64,000 nt of DNA, taken from contig KE561209.1 in assembly GCA_000442015.1 (NCBI GenBank), positions 224,353 through 288,352 of the forward strand, written 5' to 3'. The position numbers were made by a program, and so were the translations under genes. Source of the stretch: Rozella allomycis CSF55 (lineage: Eukaryota; Rozellomycota). The notes beneath the pieces are model-generated. The model was given only the letters and a program-made list of their open reading frames with translations, had not been told where the DNA came from and searched no databases. Of this stretch, positions 33,501 through 44,831 are shown in pieces. Every line of letters begins with the position of its first letter. The first letter of the stretch is position 1.

Positions 33501-33659
33501 TTCGTCGGTGTTGAAAACGATTCATTCTTCAAATCAATAGTTCGTGTTTTCGGTGCAGGCGAGGAATCTATACCGTCATCGTTATCTATATATAAAAATA
33601 GAAGATAATTTAATACCTTTCTTCTTGCCAAAGAAATTCAAAAGGGACTTTTGCTTCAT
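30570..33659 (-). CDS. MSH6: DNA mismatch repair ATPase MSH6 with N-terminal PIP box
   Basis: Six exons joined by introns of 31, 26, 31, 28 and 28 nt. MSH6 pairs with MSH2 to bind base mismatches and small loops. The first exon reads [14 protein letters not shown], a textbook PCNA-interacting QxxLxxFF box as in MSH6 but not MSH2. A disordered basic linker follows, then the mismatch-binding domain ([20 protein letters not shown], with the Phe-x-Glu motif), the lever/clamp region, Walker [15 protein letters not shown], Walker [18 protein letters not shown] and the LFATHYHSL loop. No PWWP domain. Total length is about 980 aa, normal for fungal MSH6. A single N with a small duplication sits 18 bases upstream of the ATG. 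Confidence 0.96.
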
Positions 33660-33853
33660 TGCAATTTCAGAAATACNAGCAATTTCAGAAATATCAAAAA
33701 ACGATCTCAACGGATTTTTTGTTGTAATCAAGAACAGATAAAACCATCTTTCTTTTATGGTGATTTACAAAACAAAATTGAATAAATTGGGTGTTTAAAT
33801 CGGCTTACAAGCATATACCAATGTTTTTTCAATAAACAAGATATTTTATTCCT

Positions 33854-34249
33854 CTAATAGCCACATCGATCACGCACAAGATTTATAGATCGCTCTCTGT
33901 CTATTTCTTCCACAACTAGATCGCTTTTCATCATTGAGATTTGCTTTTTCAATGTCAGAGAGTCCGAATCACCAGATTTTTCGCGCTCTTCCAATGTCTT
34001 TATACAATTGCTAATTCCGATTTCTCTTGCCTTGTATAATTTAGACAAGGCATCCAAGAACTGATCGCATTGNTTAGACAAGGCATCCAAAAACTGATCG
34101 CATTGCGTCCTATTACTAGTATTGATCTTGTTCAACCGGTTTATAATAGTATCGTCAACTCTTCTCAAGTTTTTTAGCATTTGGTAATAAAATCGCATAT
34201 TAAAACATGGCCAATCTTCTGGTGCGGGTGGAACTGGTAGACTATCCAT
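33854..34249 (-). CDS. MIX23: Mitochondrial intermembrane-space protein MIX23 (CCDC58)
   Basis: A short coiled-coil protein of about 120 aa. MRFYYQMLKNLRRVDDTIIN, the stretch LYKAREIGISNCI and LVVEEIDRERSINLVRDRC match the MIX23/CCDC58 family, which is imported through the Mia40 disulfide relay and helps matrix protein import. Cysteines sit at the positions expected for its spaced pairs. A single N at 34073 divides two copies of a 32-base stretch that differ at one base, so the printed protein has a false ~11-residue duplication. It lies 54 bases from the stop of the zinc-finger gene upstream. Confidence 0.85.
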   Translation of the reverse strand: MDSLPVPPAPEDWPCFNMRFYYQMLKNLRRVDDTIINRLNKINTSNRTQCDQFLDALSXQCDQFLDALSKLYKAREIGISNCIKTLEEREKSGDSDSLTLKKQISMMKSDLVVEEIDRERSINLVRDRCGY

Positions 34250-34303
34250 TTTGGAAAATTGAGTCGAAATTAAGGCACGATCTTCATTATCAAAAATTTA
34301 TGT

Positions 34304-35480
34304 TTATTTGGTGGTTGGCAATGGCGGTCTATAGCTTGTTCGCCTTTTCATCATTTCAGCTCGTTTTTGCGCCTGCGGATTTCTGGCAAATGTGTTTTGG
34401 TGTCGGATTTTTTCATTCTCTTTGGCGGTTTTGCAATGCGGTATATGCCTTTCAGCTGTTTCATATTCGAATTTGCGAAGGCAGTGAGGGCATTGCTTTA
34501 AATCGTCATCATCGTCGAGCGAAAATACGGGTTCGTTGACGACAGTCGGTCGTGGGATCGATGATTTACGTACAAGAACTTTATCTGCACTCTTGGGTAG
34601 CTCTTTTGATTTGGAGGTGGGTAGATCTGCTTCTTTGGCACCTCGTACCATCTTTAAGAATTTCTCATGCTCTTTTCTCCAGTCTTTCTTCCTTACTTTC
34701 TTTTCTGACTCATTGGAATTCTATATATTTGAATTCATTTTAGTGTACCGATTGAGGTTTAGCTAGCACGTATTGCTCCAGTTCGGTCCCTTTGACCCGA
34801 TTCTTTACAATATCGAATTGCTTGCGCTTCTTGTTGGCCACTTTTGAACATATTTTGGTATGCCTTTCCATATGTAAGATTTTAACTAGTTTATTACCAA
34901 AGCTTCAGGCATGAATGTCCTTCCGCAGCTTTGACATGGCATAAGGAACGAAGGGACAGAATACTCGTCTGGCCCATTTTCTGAATTTGCACTAATATCA
35001 TGTTGAACTTCATGAATGATTGCACTTGGGATAACCTCATCAAATACAGTTGGCTCAATTTTTGCTTGTTCCAGCTTTTGGATAGAGACGGGTTTTTGTT
35101 TCGCGATGGGTGAAAGTAAATTTGGTTTTAAGTTGCTTTGAGGTTTTTCTGTGTAAGAAACGTTTGGGTGGGAATTATGTGGAAGTTTCGGCAATCGTTG
35201 AGCATTTTTCTTCCTGACTTTACATGATTGTATATGTCCCTCTAAACGGTCTTTGGGTATCTTTTGATGACCTTATTTAAGTAAAATAGACTCCCTACAG
35301 TTTGCGCACGCGACCAAAAAATCTCTCAGGTAAGAATTCGCATCTTCCTGTGATCTCCACAAACATCTAATTTACAGTTTAGGCGTGATGATACTTTTGA
35401 ATGTGTAATGCTAGTTCACTTTTGGGAAATGAAACACCACAAATTGAACAAAGTCTTGTTTGAACCTCACCTTTAAGCAT
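34304..35480 (-). CDS. ZC2HC1-like protein with four C2HC zinc fingers
   Basis: Five exons. The joined protein has four fingers of the zf-C2HC type: CSICGVSFPKSELALHIQKC, CANCHQKIPKDRLEGHIQSC, CQSCGRTFMPEALERHTKIC and CPHCLRKFEYETAERHIPHC. Between fingers 3 and 4 it has NKKRKQFDIVKNRVKGTE and DWRKEHEKFLKMVR, both diagnostic of ZC2HC1A/C. Introns are 28, 27, 29 and 28 nt. The third (34869-34897) begins GT but ends TG, not AG; no AG acceptor keeps finger 3. The last two fingers and linker are the ZC2HC1 core. Function of the family is unknown; in animals it is linked to ciliated cells. Confidence 0.82.
34869..34897 (-). other. Probable GT-TG intron, 29 nt
   Basis: On the minus strand the intron starts GTAATAAACTAG and ends CTTACATATG before GAAAGG. 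Removing exactly these 29 bases joins MPEAL to ERHTKIC, giving a perfect CxxC...HxxxC finger and the downstream ZC2HC1 signature. The AGs nearby either shift the frame or delete the finger His/Cys. A single-base sequencing error is the alternative. Confidence 0.6.
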
Positions 35481-35554
35481 GCTTGGTAACCAAATAAAAA
35501 TAAAAACAAAAGTAAGATTTCAAGCGCGATTTATTTCTGCTCCAGGGTTTACAT

Positions 35555-36277
35555 TTACTTCTTGATATCTAAGATAACAGGAAATTGATACTTCCATTTT
35601 TGCCAGATATCTTCTTTAGTAGCTAAATCACACATGAAGTGAGCAATATTCGGTATTGTAGTCTGTATTTTAGCAAATAAACTATGCTTGCGAGTTTCTA
35701 GTACTTCATATTCACATAATTCACTCTCGACAAAGTTAGAGGGTCTTACTAGGACCCATTCAACCTTCTTATTATCATAACCCACATCTCGATGAAAATA
35801 TTTCGCACAATCTAGACTATCTTTAAAAGGTGGTAAAACAGAACCAATGAATCCTAGTGTCATTCGTTCCCCAATCCCCCGCCCAATATCATTCCCTAGA
35901 GGACTATCAACACCTAAAGTGTTCAACATTATGAATTTAAGTGGAAAATCTCGTTCCAATGTTGCTGCTGATTTGCAAATAGCTTTTGCAGCATCTGTGA
36001 CCAGCCGATATGGAGGACCAAAAACTCCTTTGAAGTTAAGCACATGCCCTAGAGCACATATGGCATGAGTACAATCTTGCAAAAGCTCTCTCCATTGCTG
36101 TTCAGGGACATCTAGGACTGACCCTTCAATTATCGTCAGTTTATTATTCGTGGATAAGGCTGGTGAAAACGAGGATTTAGATCGAACAACAGCCTTAACG
36201 GATACTCCTCTCTCTAGTAGCTGGGAAATGACTTGCTTTCCTACCCTTCCTGTGCCGCCCAAAACTAACACAGACAT
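35555..36277 (-). CDS. NAD(P)-binding atypical short-chain dehydrogenase / NmrA-like protein
   Basis: A 240-aa intron-free Rossmann-fold protein. The N-terminus has VLVLGGTGRVGKQVISQLLE, the glycine-rich loop of extended/atypical SDRs. VKAVVRSK follows at the place where NADP specificity is set, and HAICALGHV marks the third strand. There is no YxxxK active site, which is usual for atypical SDRs that act as reductases or redox sensors. Length and the WVLVRPSNF strand agree with the family. Substrate unknown. Confidence 0.85.
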   Translation of the reverse strand: MSVLVLGGTGRVGKQVISQLLERGVSVKAVVRSKSSFSPALSTNNKLTIIEGSVLDVPEQQWRELLQDCTHAICALGHVLNFKGVFGPPYRLVTDAAKAICKSAATLERDFPLKFIMLNTLGVDSPLGNDIGRGIGERMTLGFIGSVLPPFKDSLDCAKYFHRDVGYDNKKVEWVLVRPSNFVESELCEYEVLETRKHSLFAKIQTTIPNIAHFMCDLATKEDIWQKWKYQFPVILDIKK

Positions 36278-37122
36278 GTGCTATTTGTTTAGTAAACAAA
36301 ATTAATAAGCATTTTATAGCTATAAAATAGACAATAGTAAAAATTATGAGGCTAACTATATTACAATCACCATCATCGAATGATTCATAAAGTACTAGGT
36401 ACCAATACTTTCTGAAATTTACAAATAACGAAAATAAATTCGCCAAAAAAACATTTGCTGTACCCTGGCAACTACTGCCGAGGTCACTTTTGGAAAAGGA
36501 ACTTGCGTCACTGGGAAGAGGACAACACACAAAAGGAGCAACATTAAAGACGATTGGACGATAGCAATGAAATAAAACGAAAATATTTACGATAACTACT
36601 AGTCGGAAATGAAGCAGAAAATATACGAAAGAATATCGATTCGGAAGGACGTGCGTTTGTTGGATGACTTTCTAAGTGGCCGGAAACTAGGCTTGGCAAC
36701 CAAAGAGAAAGTAAAACAGGATTGAAGGCATGTGTTGAATATATTCTTACTATTAGAAGCGAGGCGCTTATGTATCGATTTCATTCTTGAAAGTAGGCTA
36801 GATTATTGATAGGCTTGGCAACCACCGGAGAAAGAAAGGATTATATAGCGGGCTTAAAGTTAAAGATTTTGTGGCAGACAGATAATCTACATTTCTGGAA
36901 CCACATACCCATGAATAATCGTTTTAATCAGTCATTTTTCTTGTTCCGTTTCGTTTTAGAGTCTTTTCCCATCTATTGTATACCTTTCCCATTTACTTGG
37001 GTTTTAATGGCTACTAGATTTATGATGTAATAATTAATAAAGATTTCTTTTCCAATACTGGTTTTTAATTTTACCAAGAGTTTCATTTATCCATTCCAGA
37101 TACCAATGTTCGAAAATTCGGA
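36278..37122. other. Intergenic region with short repeated motif; possible small gene
   Basis: This is the longest gene-poor stretch outside the element regions (845 bases). The 15-mer TAGGCTTGGCAACCA occurs at 36688-36702 and 36810-36824. A plus-strand 38-codon frame from 36609 (MKQKIYERISIRKDVRLLDD...) and a later frame ending ATRFMM near 37030, followed by AATAAA, could be exons of a small gene, but I cannot join them convincingly. Confidence 0.3.
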
Positions 37123-38528
37123 ATGTGTAGCGCTCAGAGCTTTTATAACTTACTTGCAAACACACCACATTTTGAAGATTGGGTTTCTTATAATAAACAA
37201 GCCATGGCCTTTGAAATGCTCGATAAGATGGAAGGCAATGGTAGAATATTCATTTACCAAAATCCGAAGAATGGCAAAAGGAACTTTATAATCGTCGATA
37301 AGTACTATATTTGTATAGTTTATTCTATAGCATAAATAGGTTTTGGTTCAGACTTTACAGGTAGTCAACCGAATTACTTTAAAGTAGTCCTTTGGACCCT
37401 CTACAGAGGCATTTCTTTGAACTAATACCTGAAAAATCACCGTGCTATCTTTATCTTGATGTTGAATTTGTGCGCAAAAACCAATGTCGCAAAATTGACG
37501 AAATTACCATGATGCGGACCCTTAAATCTGTAATAATGAAACCCACATAATTTAGGATTTATTGAAATGTCTAATACAATGCTATCCTACACTTGAAGAC
37601 AAAATATCCAATCACGATATAATAGATCTGTAATTGAAATACATGAAATTGAATAGAGATTCCTCAACTAACCAAAAATTCTCGAGACATATAATTTTAA
37701 GGAATAATGATGTAATCTTTTTAAACAATCGGCATTTGGGTATATTATTTTGGTATGATAGATTTCAAGGATCCTTTGTGAAGTTCATGATTTCAATCGC
37801 AAAAAATATCCACCCGTTGCCATCTTGGTTTGTTGATGGAGAGAATGGTTTGAGCATCCCAGTGATTGATGAAGGTAAAAAGATAGAAACAACGAAATAC
37901 AGCTGTGTATACGAAAAATAGATGTTTTCGGATGTACCTGTCTTGCAAATATGAAAAACAAGCTGTATTTACCTTGTCAGATGAGAATGAGTTTCGTTTT
38001 GAGGATCAGTCAACCTTTAACATTTGGAGGCACACCTTAATATGCCCAGAGAAGGCGGATATCCCAGATGAAGGCAGTCTTTTGAGGGGACCTTTTCATG
38101 ACGACGACGCTTCAAATTTGACAAAGAAAGCAAAACATGATCCAGAACATGTGTCAAAATCATCTAATGTAGAATCTTTTTTCACTCCCAATTCCAAATC
38201 ATACAATTCATTGGAAGAGTTTTTGCTGAACTATGTTCGACAAAATTCTCCAAACGCAACTCTCAGGAGCAAGAAAGAAATAGGTAATGGGAAATTCTTG
38301 TCCTATGCGTTCAACAATTATCGCTTTTGTGAATTATCGAATAGAAATCATAAATCTAACAACGTTCTTGTTATAGTGAATTTGGATGACCAAACATATT
38401 ATCAAAAATGCATGGATCCAGTGTGTCGGAATTTCGGTCAAGCACCCAAGCACGTTCTTCCTGATGGGATCGTGTTTCAAGGAGAGCTTTTGGAAAATTT
38501 ATTGGATGATGCATTTTGGGAAGATTAA
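37123..38528 (+). CDS. PRIMPOL: Primase-polymerase PrimPol (CCDC111 family)
   Basis: Six exons joined by introns of about 29, 24, 26, 27 and 28 nt. PrimPol re-primes stalled replication forks and does translesion synthesis in nucleus and mitochondria. The archaeo-eukaryotic primase core shows FELIPEKSPCYLYLDVEF (catalytic DxE), DSSTNQKFSRHIIL (the SxH block) and AVYTKNRCFRMYLSCKYEK (nucleotide-binding RNR-type strand). The C-terminal zinc knuckle reads FCELSNRNHKSNNVLVIVNL, then YYQKCMDPVCRN, with the Cys/His/Cys/Cys ligands in place. The second intron is the least certain. There is no clear RPA-binding motif, although the acidic tail LLENLLDDAFWED is similar in character. Most fungi lack this gene. 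The stop is 182 bases from the Tonsoku-like ATG. Confidence 0.9.
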
Positions 38529-38710
38529 TTGCGCCAAAATTGAATTTTAAGGCAATGTCGGCTGCATTCCCTACCGCTACCTATTTTGAAGTTGAGTCAA
38601 TAAATAAAAATATCTTTTTGGCAATCCTTTTCTCGTTTAACCAATTGATTATAAATTTATCATCTCTTAGAATCTGTTTACTAGAAATCAGAATTTTTGA
38701 AAAGATAAAA

Positions 38711-41700
38711 ATGAGAGAAAGTAGACAACGGTTATTTAACACCAGATGTGCATACTCTTCTCTAAAACTGCTAAAAAAGCTATACAAAGCAGGAAGCGAC
38801 ACTCTAACAGATGAAGCAGCATCGTGTTTAGATATTGCCAAAGATTGTGAATCCAACGGAGATTTTCTTAATGCATTCCGCTACCGATGGTATTATCACG
38901 ACATTGTGGGCGATGAAACTAGTGCTCGATACGGGCTAGCTGAGGCTTACAGAAAGTAGTTTAGTGTTGGTGAATAAATGTAGGATTGGAATGTTGGATA
39001 AGGCTCTGACGATAATTAAAGACTTGATTAAAGATTTGTTAAGAGAAAGAAACAATTCTACTGTAAGATTAGTTTGTGTGCTTTTTAGGCATATTTGTTT
39101 GATGTGTATTTGACTCTAGGAAACATATATTTCCAGAAAACGTAATAATGATTGATTTATTGTAAAGGAAGTGGTTTGACGTATTATAGTCCCACGGATT
39201 GCAATATGGCAATTGACGCGTATTTAAAAGGACTTGCGCTTGGGCCAACGTTGGAGAGGGAATTGATTGATCAGCATGAAGAATTTTTGAAATACTTGGA
39301 AACGAGGCGCGATTATTTTATAAATTTAGCGACTCTTGAAATGAATCGTGAGAGATACAATGAGGCTGCCAAGTATTTAGAAAATGCATTTTCAGTCGCA
39401 GACAGATTGATTCAGAAGAGTAGATGTAGTCCCGTTCTAGTTTCTATAAGATGTGTTATAATTAAAGCCAAGCTACAAATTGCGCAGGGCAAATATATGG
39501 AGGCCAAGAGAACATTGATGAATTCTGTGTATATTGAGTATATCAAGAAGAAATTTGAAAAGGAATACATATTTATAGAATATTTGGAGTTGTTAATTAA
39601 AGTTTTGAATTATTTGAGAGAATTTGATAATGCAATGGCTTTTGTTAGGGTTATGATAGATATTTCTAGAATTGTTTGTGGCGAAGATTCAGCTGATTAT
39701 GCATCTTCTATAGAATTGGAAGAGAAAATAAAATCTTTAAAGGGATTGAATATTGATAAGTTAACGACTGAAACTTTGAATAGGCTTGCGTTGGATCCCA
39801 ATGATCCAGAATTTGAACATCATCTAGAGACTTTAATCGCACCAATAAAGTAAGTGAATTTATAGTTATTTGTTAAGGGAAATTGGTGCTATTGATAAAG
39901 GTATCGTGCTTTGTGAAAAATTGAGAGCATTGCCATTGAATGAAAGAAATAAATTCATCGTGTATGATCAAATGGGTAAATGAATTTATAATTGATGAAA
40001 GGTGAATTATTTAAATTAAAAAGAGATTATGAAAAGAGTGTAGAATTTTATACTAAAGCGAGAAGGATTGCGATTGATGATTTAGAAAAGAGTAGTTTAG
40101 ATCATGATATTTCAGAGATAATGATTAAAATGGGAGATAGAGATAGAGGAATTTCATTGTTGAAACAAGCGTATCAAATATGCCCAAAAGACAACATTGA
40201 AGATCAATACCAAATTTTGTTTTCATTAGCTAAAACTGATGTAGAATATGAAAAATCTTTAAATGAATTTCTAAAGCAAATAAATTTCAATGAAGATGTT
40301 TCTGCTAGTGTTATCCAATTTGTTGAGAGAATTGAATCTACTAATTATTTCAGTGGAAGAAAGCAATCAAACGCTACTTCAAAACTTACAGTGCAGCCAA
40401 TGACTAAAGCCAAGAAGAAATTTAACAACGCTGAATTAACTTTAAGTGAAGATTTAGCGCTAGAAGAATCATCTAGTGATGAAGATGATGAAAAGCCAAA
40501 AACTAAAAAGAGAAAATCTGTAAACTCAAATAATGAAGAAAATTATGAAGAAATAAAAGAAAGAATTCCCTTGTTGCAAGACGATGATGTCGATGCAATA
40601 GAATCTGATTTGAAATCAAATGATGGCATTTGGTCTTCTGATGAAGATGTTCCAATAAATGATATTGACATTCCAACTGATAATAAAGTACAGCAAAGAT
40701 ATTCAAGACAAAACCAAAGACACACTGAAATTGTTATTTCATCAAGCGACGATGAAATGTCAACTGATCGTCATATGCATGTTAGAGATGCACCGTTTCT
40801 AAATGATTCTCAAAACCACAAGAGCAATTTATATGAAAGAAATAAAAATGAAAAATCGCCATCTGATAGAACTAAAAATCACAAGTCACCAACGAATAAA
40901 CAAAATTTCATCAAACGTACATCTACAAACCAAGAGATGACGGTTGAGAAATCAAAATCCTCAAATTTATTAGAGAAAGTTAAAAGTGCTTCAAATAATT
41001 GTACAGTGGTAATACAAGAGCAAGGGCCATTAGAGCAAATAGAGAAATTGAGTCTTTTACAAGAAAAGGCAGTCTCAATCTCAATAATGATTGCAGATTC
41101 AAAATATTCATTGTATGTCTCAACTTATGATGACCACATTTCATTTGATCACATAAAGTCAAGTTTTTACTCTTCTTTCACTCTCAATCCTTTCCCTGTA
41201 CTCTTATCCTTGAAACTCAACGATAAATTTATCCCATTTAATTTGGATTATTATGAATTCAACAATCAATGTTTTACAGCTGACTATTCCTGGTCATTCT
41301 CAAATTTACCCATTACTTACTTTAAATTGTGTTTCGATTCCAAATGTAAACCATCAATTGAATTTGAAAATCTTTTATGTACTGTTTCTGAAAACAACAC
41401 ACTTGATTTAACAAACATAACAAGAATAACAAATATTGAAACATCCTTTTTGAAAGAGCATTCCCATGAATTGTCAAAACATATCAAAGAGCTCAAAATC
41501 AATCAAAATATGTCTTTTGATTCAGATTTTTGCTATTTCTTGTCAAATTTAATTGGATTAGAGTCTATTTCTTTAATGGGTTTGAATGGTGATACGCTAA
41601 CTAAAATCTCACGTTTCATGCCCCAGAACATAAACGTCATAAATATCTCCAATATTCCCGATGACAAGACTCTAAATTCATTTTGTACCGAATACAGCAA

Positions 41701-42666
41701 GTTTGAAAAAGTATTCTCAGTATCAATATCAGACTCTACTTTTACTTTGTCACATAAAGAAACCGTCATCAACTTGTACAATCTAATTGTCTTTTGCTCA
41801 GATTTCACTTTTCTAAATAATATAAACGTAAATAGCAGTAAATTAGCTGCTTTGCTATTCCTTTTGTCAAAATCAAAAGTTATGAAAGTATTCCTTTCAC
41901 GCATTGACATCACTGCAAGTCTTTTGGATTCTATTGAAGCCATTCATCAGTATTGCAATTATGCTTTTAGTAATCTAGTTTACAAGAGTTAACAATTAAA
42001 GATTATAAACTTTTTGAAAATAATTCAAAGTTTGAACTGCTACAAAGGCGATTTCCACTACTACATGGTATNGATATTTCATCGACTTTTCGACTAATTA
42101 ATTATGATGAAAATAATGCAGAAGATTTGAAAAGTTTTTCTTTCAATTGTAAAAACCTGGATGAATTAAGTTTAAAGTGGAATTCCGTAAACAAAAGGTA
42201 CTTGCCACATCTATTTTTCCATTTGGCAGCGTCCAGAATTCAGTCTCTTGATATATCAGGTATGCTAGACACCTTTGGTGAATTATCTCATTTGCATAGA
42301 ATGGCCTTGACAAGATATGATATTCATTGGCAAGAAGCAATTGATCATGAACTTTTTTCTAATTTTTCACACAATATAAGAAATGTGATATCATTGAAAA
42401 TGAAATATTCAAGAATAGGAAACATAGGTATTAAGTCTCTTTCTCAATCGGCACATCTAATGAATTTGAAACATCTGGACTTTAGCAATAGTGTAGTTTT
42501 TGAAAGCGTGTATGACCACTACATTGATGAAGAGAGTTTTGAATATTTTGTTGAGCAATTCAAAAATTTGGATTCATTAGATATCAAGTACTCTGGATTA
42601 ACGCACTTTCCTAATGGATTAAACAAAATGAAGATGACAATGTCAAGAACCAAAATCTCCTACTAA
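38711..42666 (+). CDS. Tonsoku-like TPR/LRR protein (TONSL/TSK family)
   Basis: Seven exons with introns of 28, 26, 30, 28, 26 and 29 nt. The N-terminal ~400 residues are TPR repeats (CLDIAKDCESNGDFLNAFRY, AAKYLENAFSVADRLI, KSVEFYTKARRIAIDDL). A long acidic, serine-rich segment follows, then a ubiquitin-like stretch (VSISIMIADSKYSLYV), then leucine-rich repeats to the C-terminus (LQELTIKDYKL; LDELSLKWNS; LKHLDFSNS). This TPR-acidic-UBL-LRR order without ankyrin repeats is that of plant TSK; animal TONSL adds ankyrins. TONSL/TSK recognises newly replicated H3 chromatin and, with MMS22L, supports repair of broken forks. A single N at 42072 lies in the LRR part. The start could be farther upstream because the frame is open to 38516. 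Confidence 0.7.
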
Positions 42667-42915
42667 TGAATCTCTATAAAGTATTTTTATATTCATCTTC
42701 GTATGTTCTTACTATCTTTAAGTGTTAACACCTTCCTCAGTGCATATTAACCATATGAAATTGCTGTGATAGCATATTGTTTTCCTAGGCATAAACAGTT
42801 ACTTAACCACTTTAAGTTGTCAAAAAAATATAGTGTCACTTTATGTCAGTTTATGTAACTTTATGTCAATTGTCAAATGTCAAAATGATAAATAATCAGG
42901 ACTTAAACAAGTTTG
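42667..42915. other. Short repeats upstream of the gag-like ORF
   Basis: About 250 bases with clustered imperfect TTTATGTCA/TTTATGTAA units at roughly 42838-42870 and TGTCAA units just after. No gene. These could be remnants of element-end sequence, but no matching copy follows the gag-like ORF. Confidence 0.35.
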
Positions 42916-43545
42916 ATGAATAATACCAGATATTGTGTCTGCACCCTGCCAGTTCCCCAGTTTGATGGCAGTAGTGTATCTAATTTCTTATGGCAGTTCA
43001 AAAAGTTTGTCAAGTTAAATCGACGTACAGCAGCGGAGTCAATAGATATACTACCATATTGCTGTACACCTGCAATATCCAAGACAGTTCATGCCCTAAT
43101 TATTAGTCTCAAGGTTAATGATAGCTGCAATGACGATTGGCTGTTTTTTGAAAAGATTAGCAAAGCGCTAAAAGAAAAGTTTAGAGTACGAGATATTTTC
43201 TATACGGTTAACGATTTTATCCAGTTAGGTCAAAGAAAGCTGGATACATATACTTATTTATCCGAGTTTAGGTATTTTTATGACAATGTTGATCAATACG
43301 ACCTACATTTGGTCAATATGGACTTATTGAGACTTCTTTTCTCAGGACTATCGGAAGATTTAGTTAATGACATTCTCAAAGATGACAAAAGGTATCCGTT
43401 GCGAGAATTAAAGAAAAAGACTTTAGAAGAGTTGATCGATATTATTGATGAATACGAGGGAAAATATAGAAATAGAATTTCTTTCTTTAGAAGAATTATA
43501 AGAAATACTGATTCGCAATCGCGCAGAGATTTAGTATACGTATGA
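42916..43545 (+). mobile_element. Lone retroelement gag-like ORF
   Basis: A 209-aa frame whose helical pattern (FLWQFKKFVKLN...; a central LKEKFRVRDIFY; TYLSEFRYFYDNV; LLRLLFSGLSEDLVNDILKD) is that of a retrotransposon Gag capsid core of the gypsy type. It stands alone: no protease, polymerase or terminal repeats are visible around it. The frame looks whole. Either a fossil that has lost its other parts or a captured gag gene; the latter is inference. Confidence 0.55.
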
Positions 43546-43589
43546 GCAGAAATGACGAATAATTGTCAAGATCTTTCATAAAAATGCTT

Positions 43590-44831
43590 TTATTCAATAT
43601 TTTCTTCATTATTTTTCTTCTTTTTCTTCTTTTCCTTTTGTTTTTGTCGTTTCCTTTTTATAGATTCAGTTTTTTTGATTGCGACTCTCTCTATCCTTTC
43701 TATTTCTTTATTTGAAAGATTTAAATGTGAAGTCTCTTCAATAATTTCATTTCTCAATGACTCTGTGACGCCACCTGCAATAATTTTAGCCACTTGATTC
43801 CGATGCCTGATAACAGAGGGATCCATTGATATTATCAGCGACAACAAGGACGAAGGTTCCGAGTCTCGACGTAAACGCTTGATTGTGTTTGTTAAAATAT
43901 TGAAAGCATGTACAAACGATAATTTAACGTTATACATATTGTAAGATGATTTCGTAACATCATTTTCTTTTGATTTTAAAACAAAAAGACTTACCAGGGT
44001 CCTGAGGATCCTCTATTGATAACAGATAAGGCCGCTTCACACCATCAAGCACCCTTCCAGCAGTTTTCCTGTTATAATAATTTAAATGCAGCAACGATAA
44101 ACCAACTTTTTCGTAATTTAACTTTTTTCCATACAATTCTAAAAATTCTAAAAACAAGACGCCAACATTCTCCTCTTCGTTGATCAATCCCATTTGTAGC
44201 ATTGGATGAAGCTTTAAAAAATGAACAATCATTAACATAGTAGCATAGGAACCCAAGCCTCCAGTAAAAACCTCATTCAATTTTCTAATAGATAAAAATT
44301 GCTTTAATAATAAAAGAAGAGGTCTCAAGGCAGGGTGCTCTTCCAAGTAATCTTTAGATATTTTTGCAGAATCTATTCCTGAATCAATATTAAAGCTAAT
44401 ATCAACATCATATTTGAATAAAGCGTCCTTAAATTTTACTAATGGAATCCTTGCTTTCTTAATAAGTTTGATATCTTGGTAAAGTGCTATTCCATGTCTT
44501 ATTAACGATTTCGCTACTTTCTTCAATTCGTTTGACGTTGGGCAAAATACAACAATGTCGATATCACTATCTTAATTAATTAATACACATACCTTGACGG
44601 TAGAAATAAACTGGTATCGAAAGATCCAAATACTTTAACTGTGGCATCTGGCCAAATACTTTTAACTGCCTTCTCCACTCTCTCTACAACGTGCGTTCTT
44701 GCTTTAATGTCATATTCATTTGGAGAAATATAATCAACAAATGAAGCGACTTCTAAATTTAGTCTATCAGTGGGAAATCTGTCATAAGCGGCCTTTTTAT
44801 GTTCTTCTGTCCACCAAGGAGAGTCCTTCAA
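43590..44831 (-). CDS. Non-canonical poly(A) polymerase Trf4/Trf5 (PAPD5-like), 5' end interrupted
   Basis: Three exons (26-nt and 28-nt introns). In the nucleus Trf4/5 adds short poly(A) tails to aberrant RNAs for the exosome as part of TRAMP. The N-terminus reads DSPWWTEEHKKAAYDRFPTD, typical of the family. The nucleotidyltransferase motif is VFGSFDTSLFLPSSDIDIVV (GS plus catalytic DxD), the third Asp lies in DVDISFNIDSG, and the PAP-associated domain has LRPLLLLLKQFLSIRKLNEV and GGLGSYATMLMIVHFLK. The NDVTKSSYNMYNVK block resembles the family's nucleotide-recognition motif. A Lys-rich tail follows (KKKKKKNN). Coding sequence runs up to a single N at 44839, so the true start is probably lost in the join. 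Confidence 0.93.

Noticed and set aside
35365-35480. Separate C2H2 zinc-finger mini-gene ending KYHHA
   Set aside because: Removing a 28-nt intron turns it into the first C2HC finger (ending HIQKC) of the ZC2HC1-like gene.
36609-37030. Small plus-strand gene from MKQKIYER to ATRFMM
   Set aside because: The pieces cannot be joined by an intron of the local type without stops, and no family is recognised; kept only as a note.
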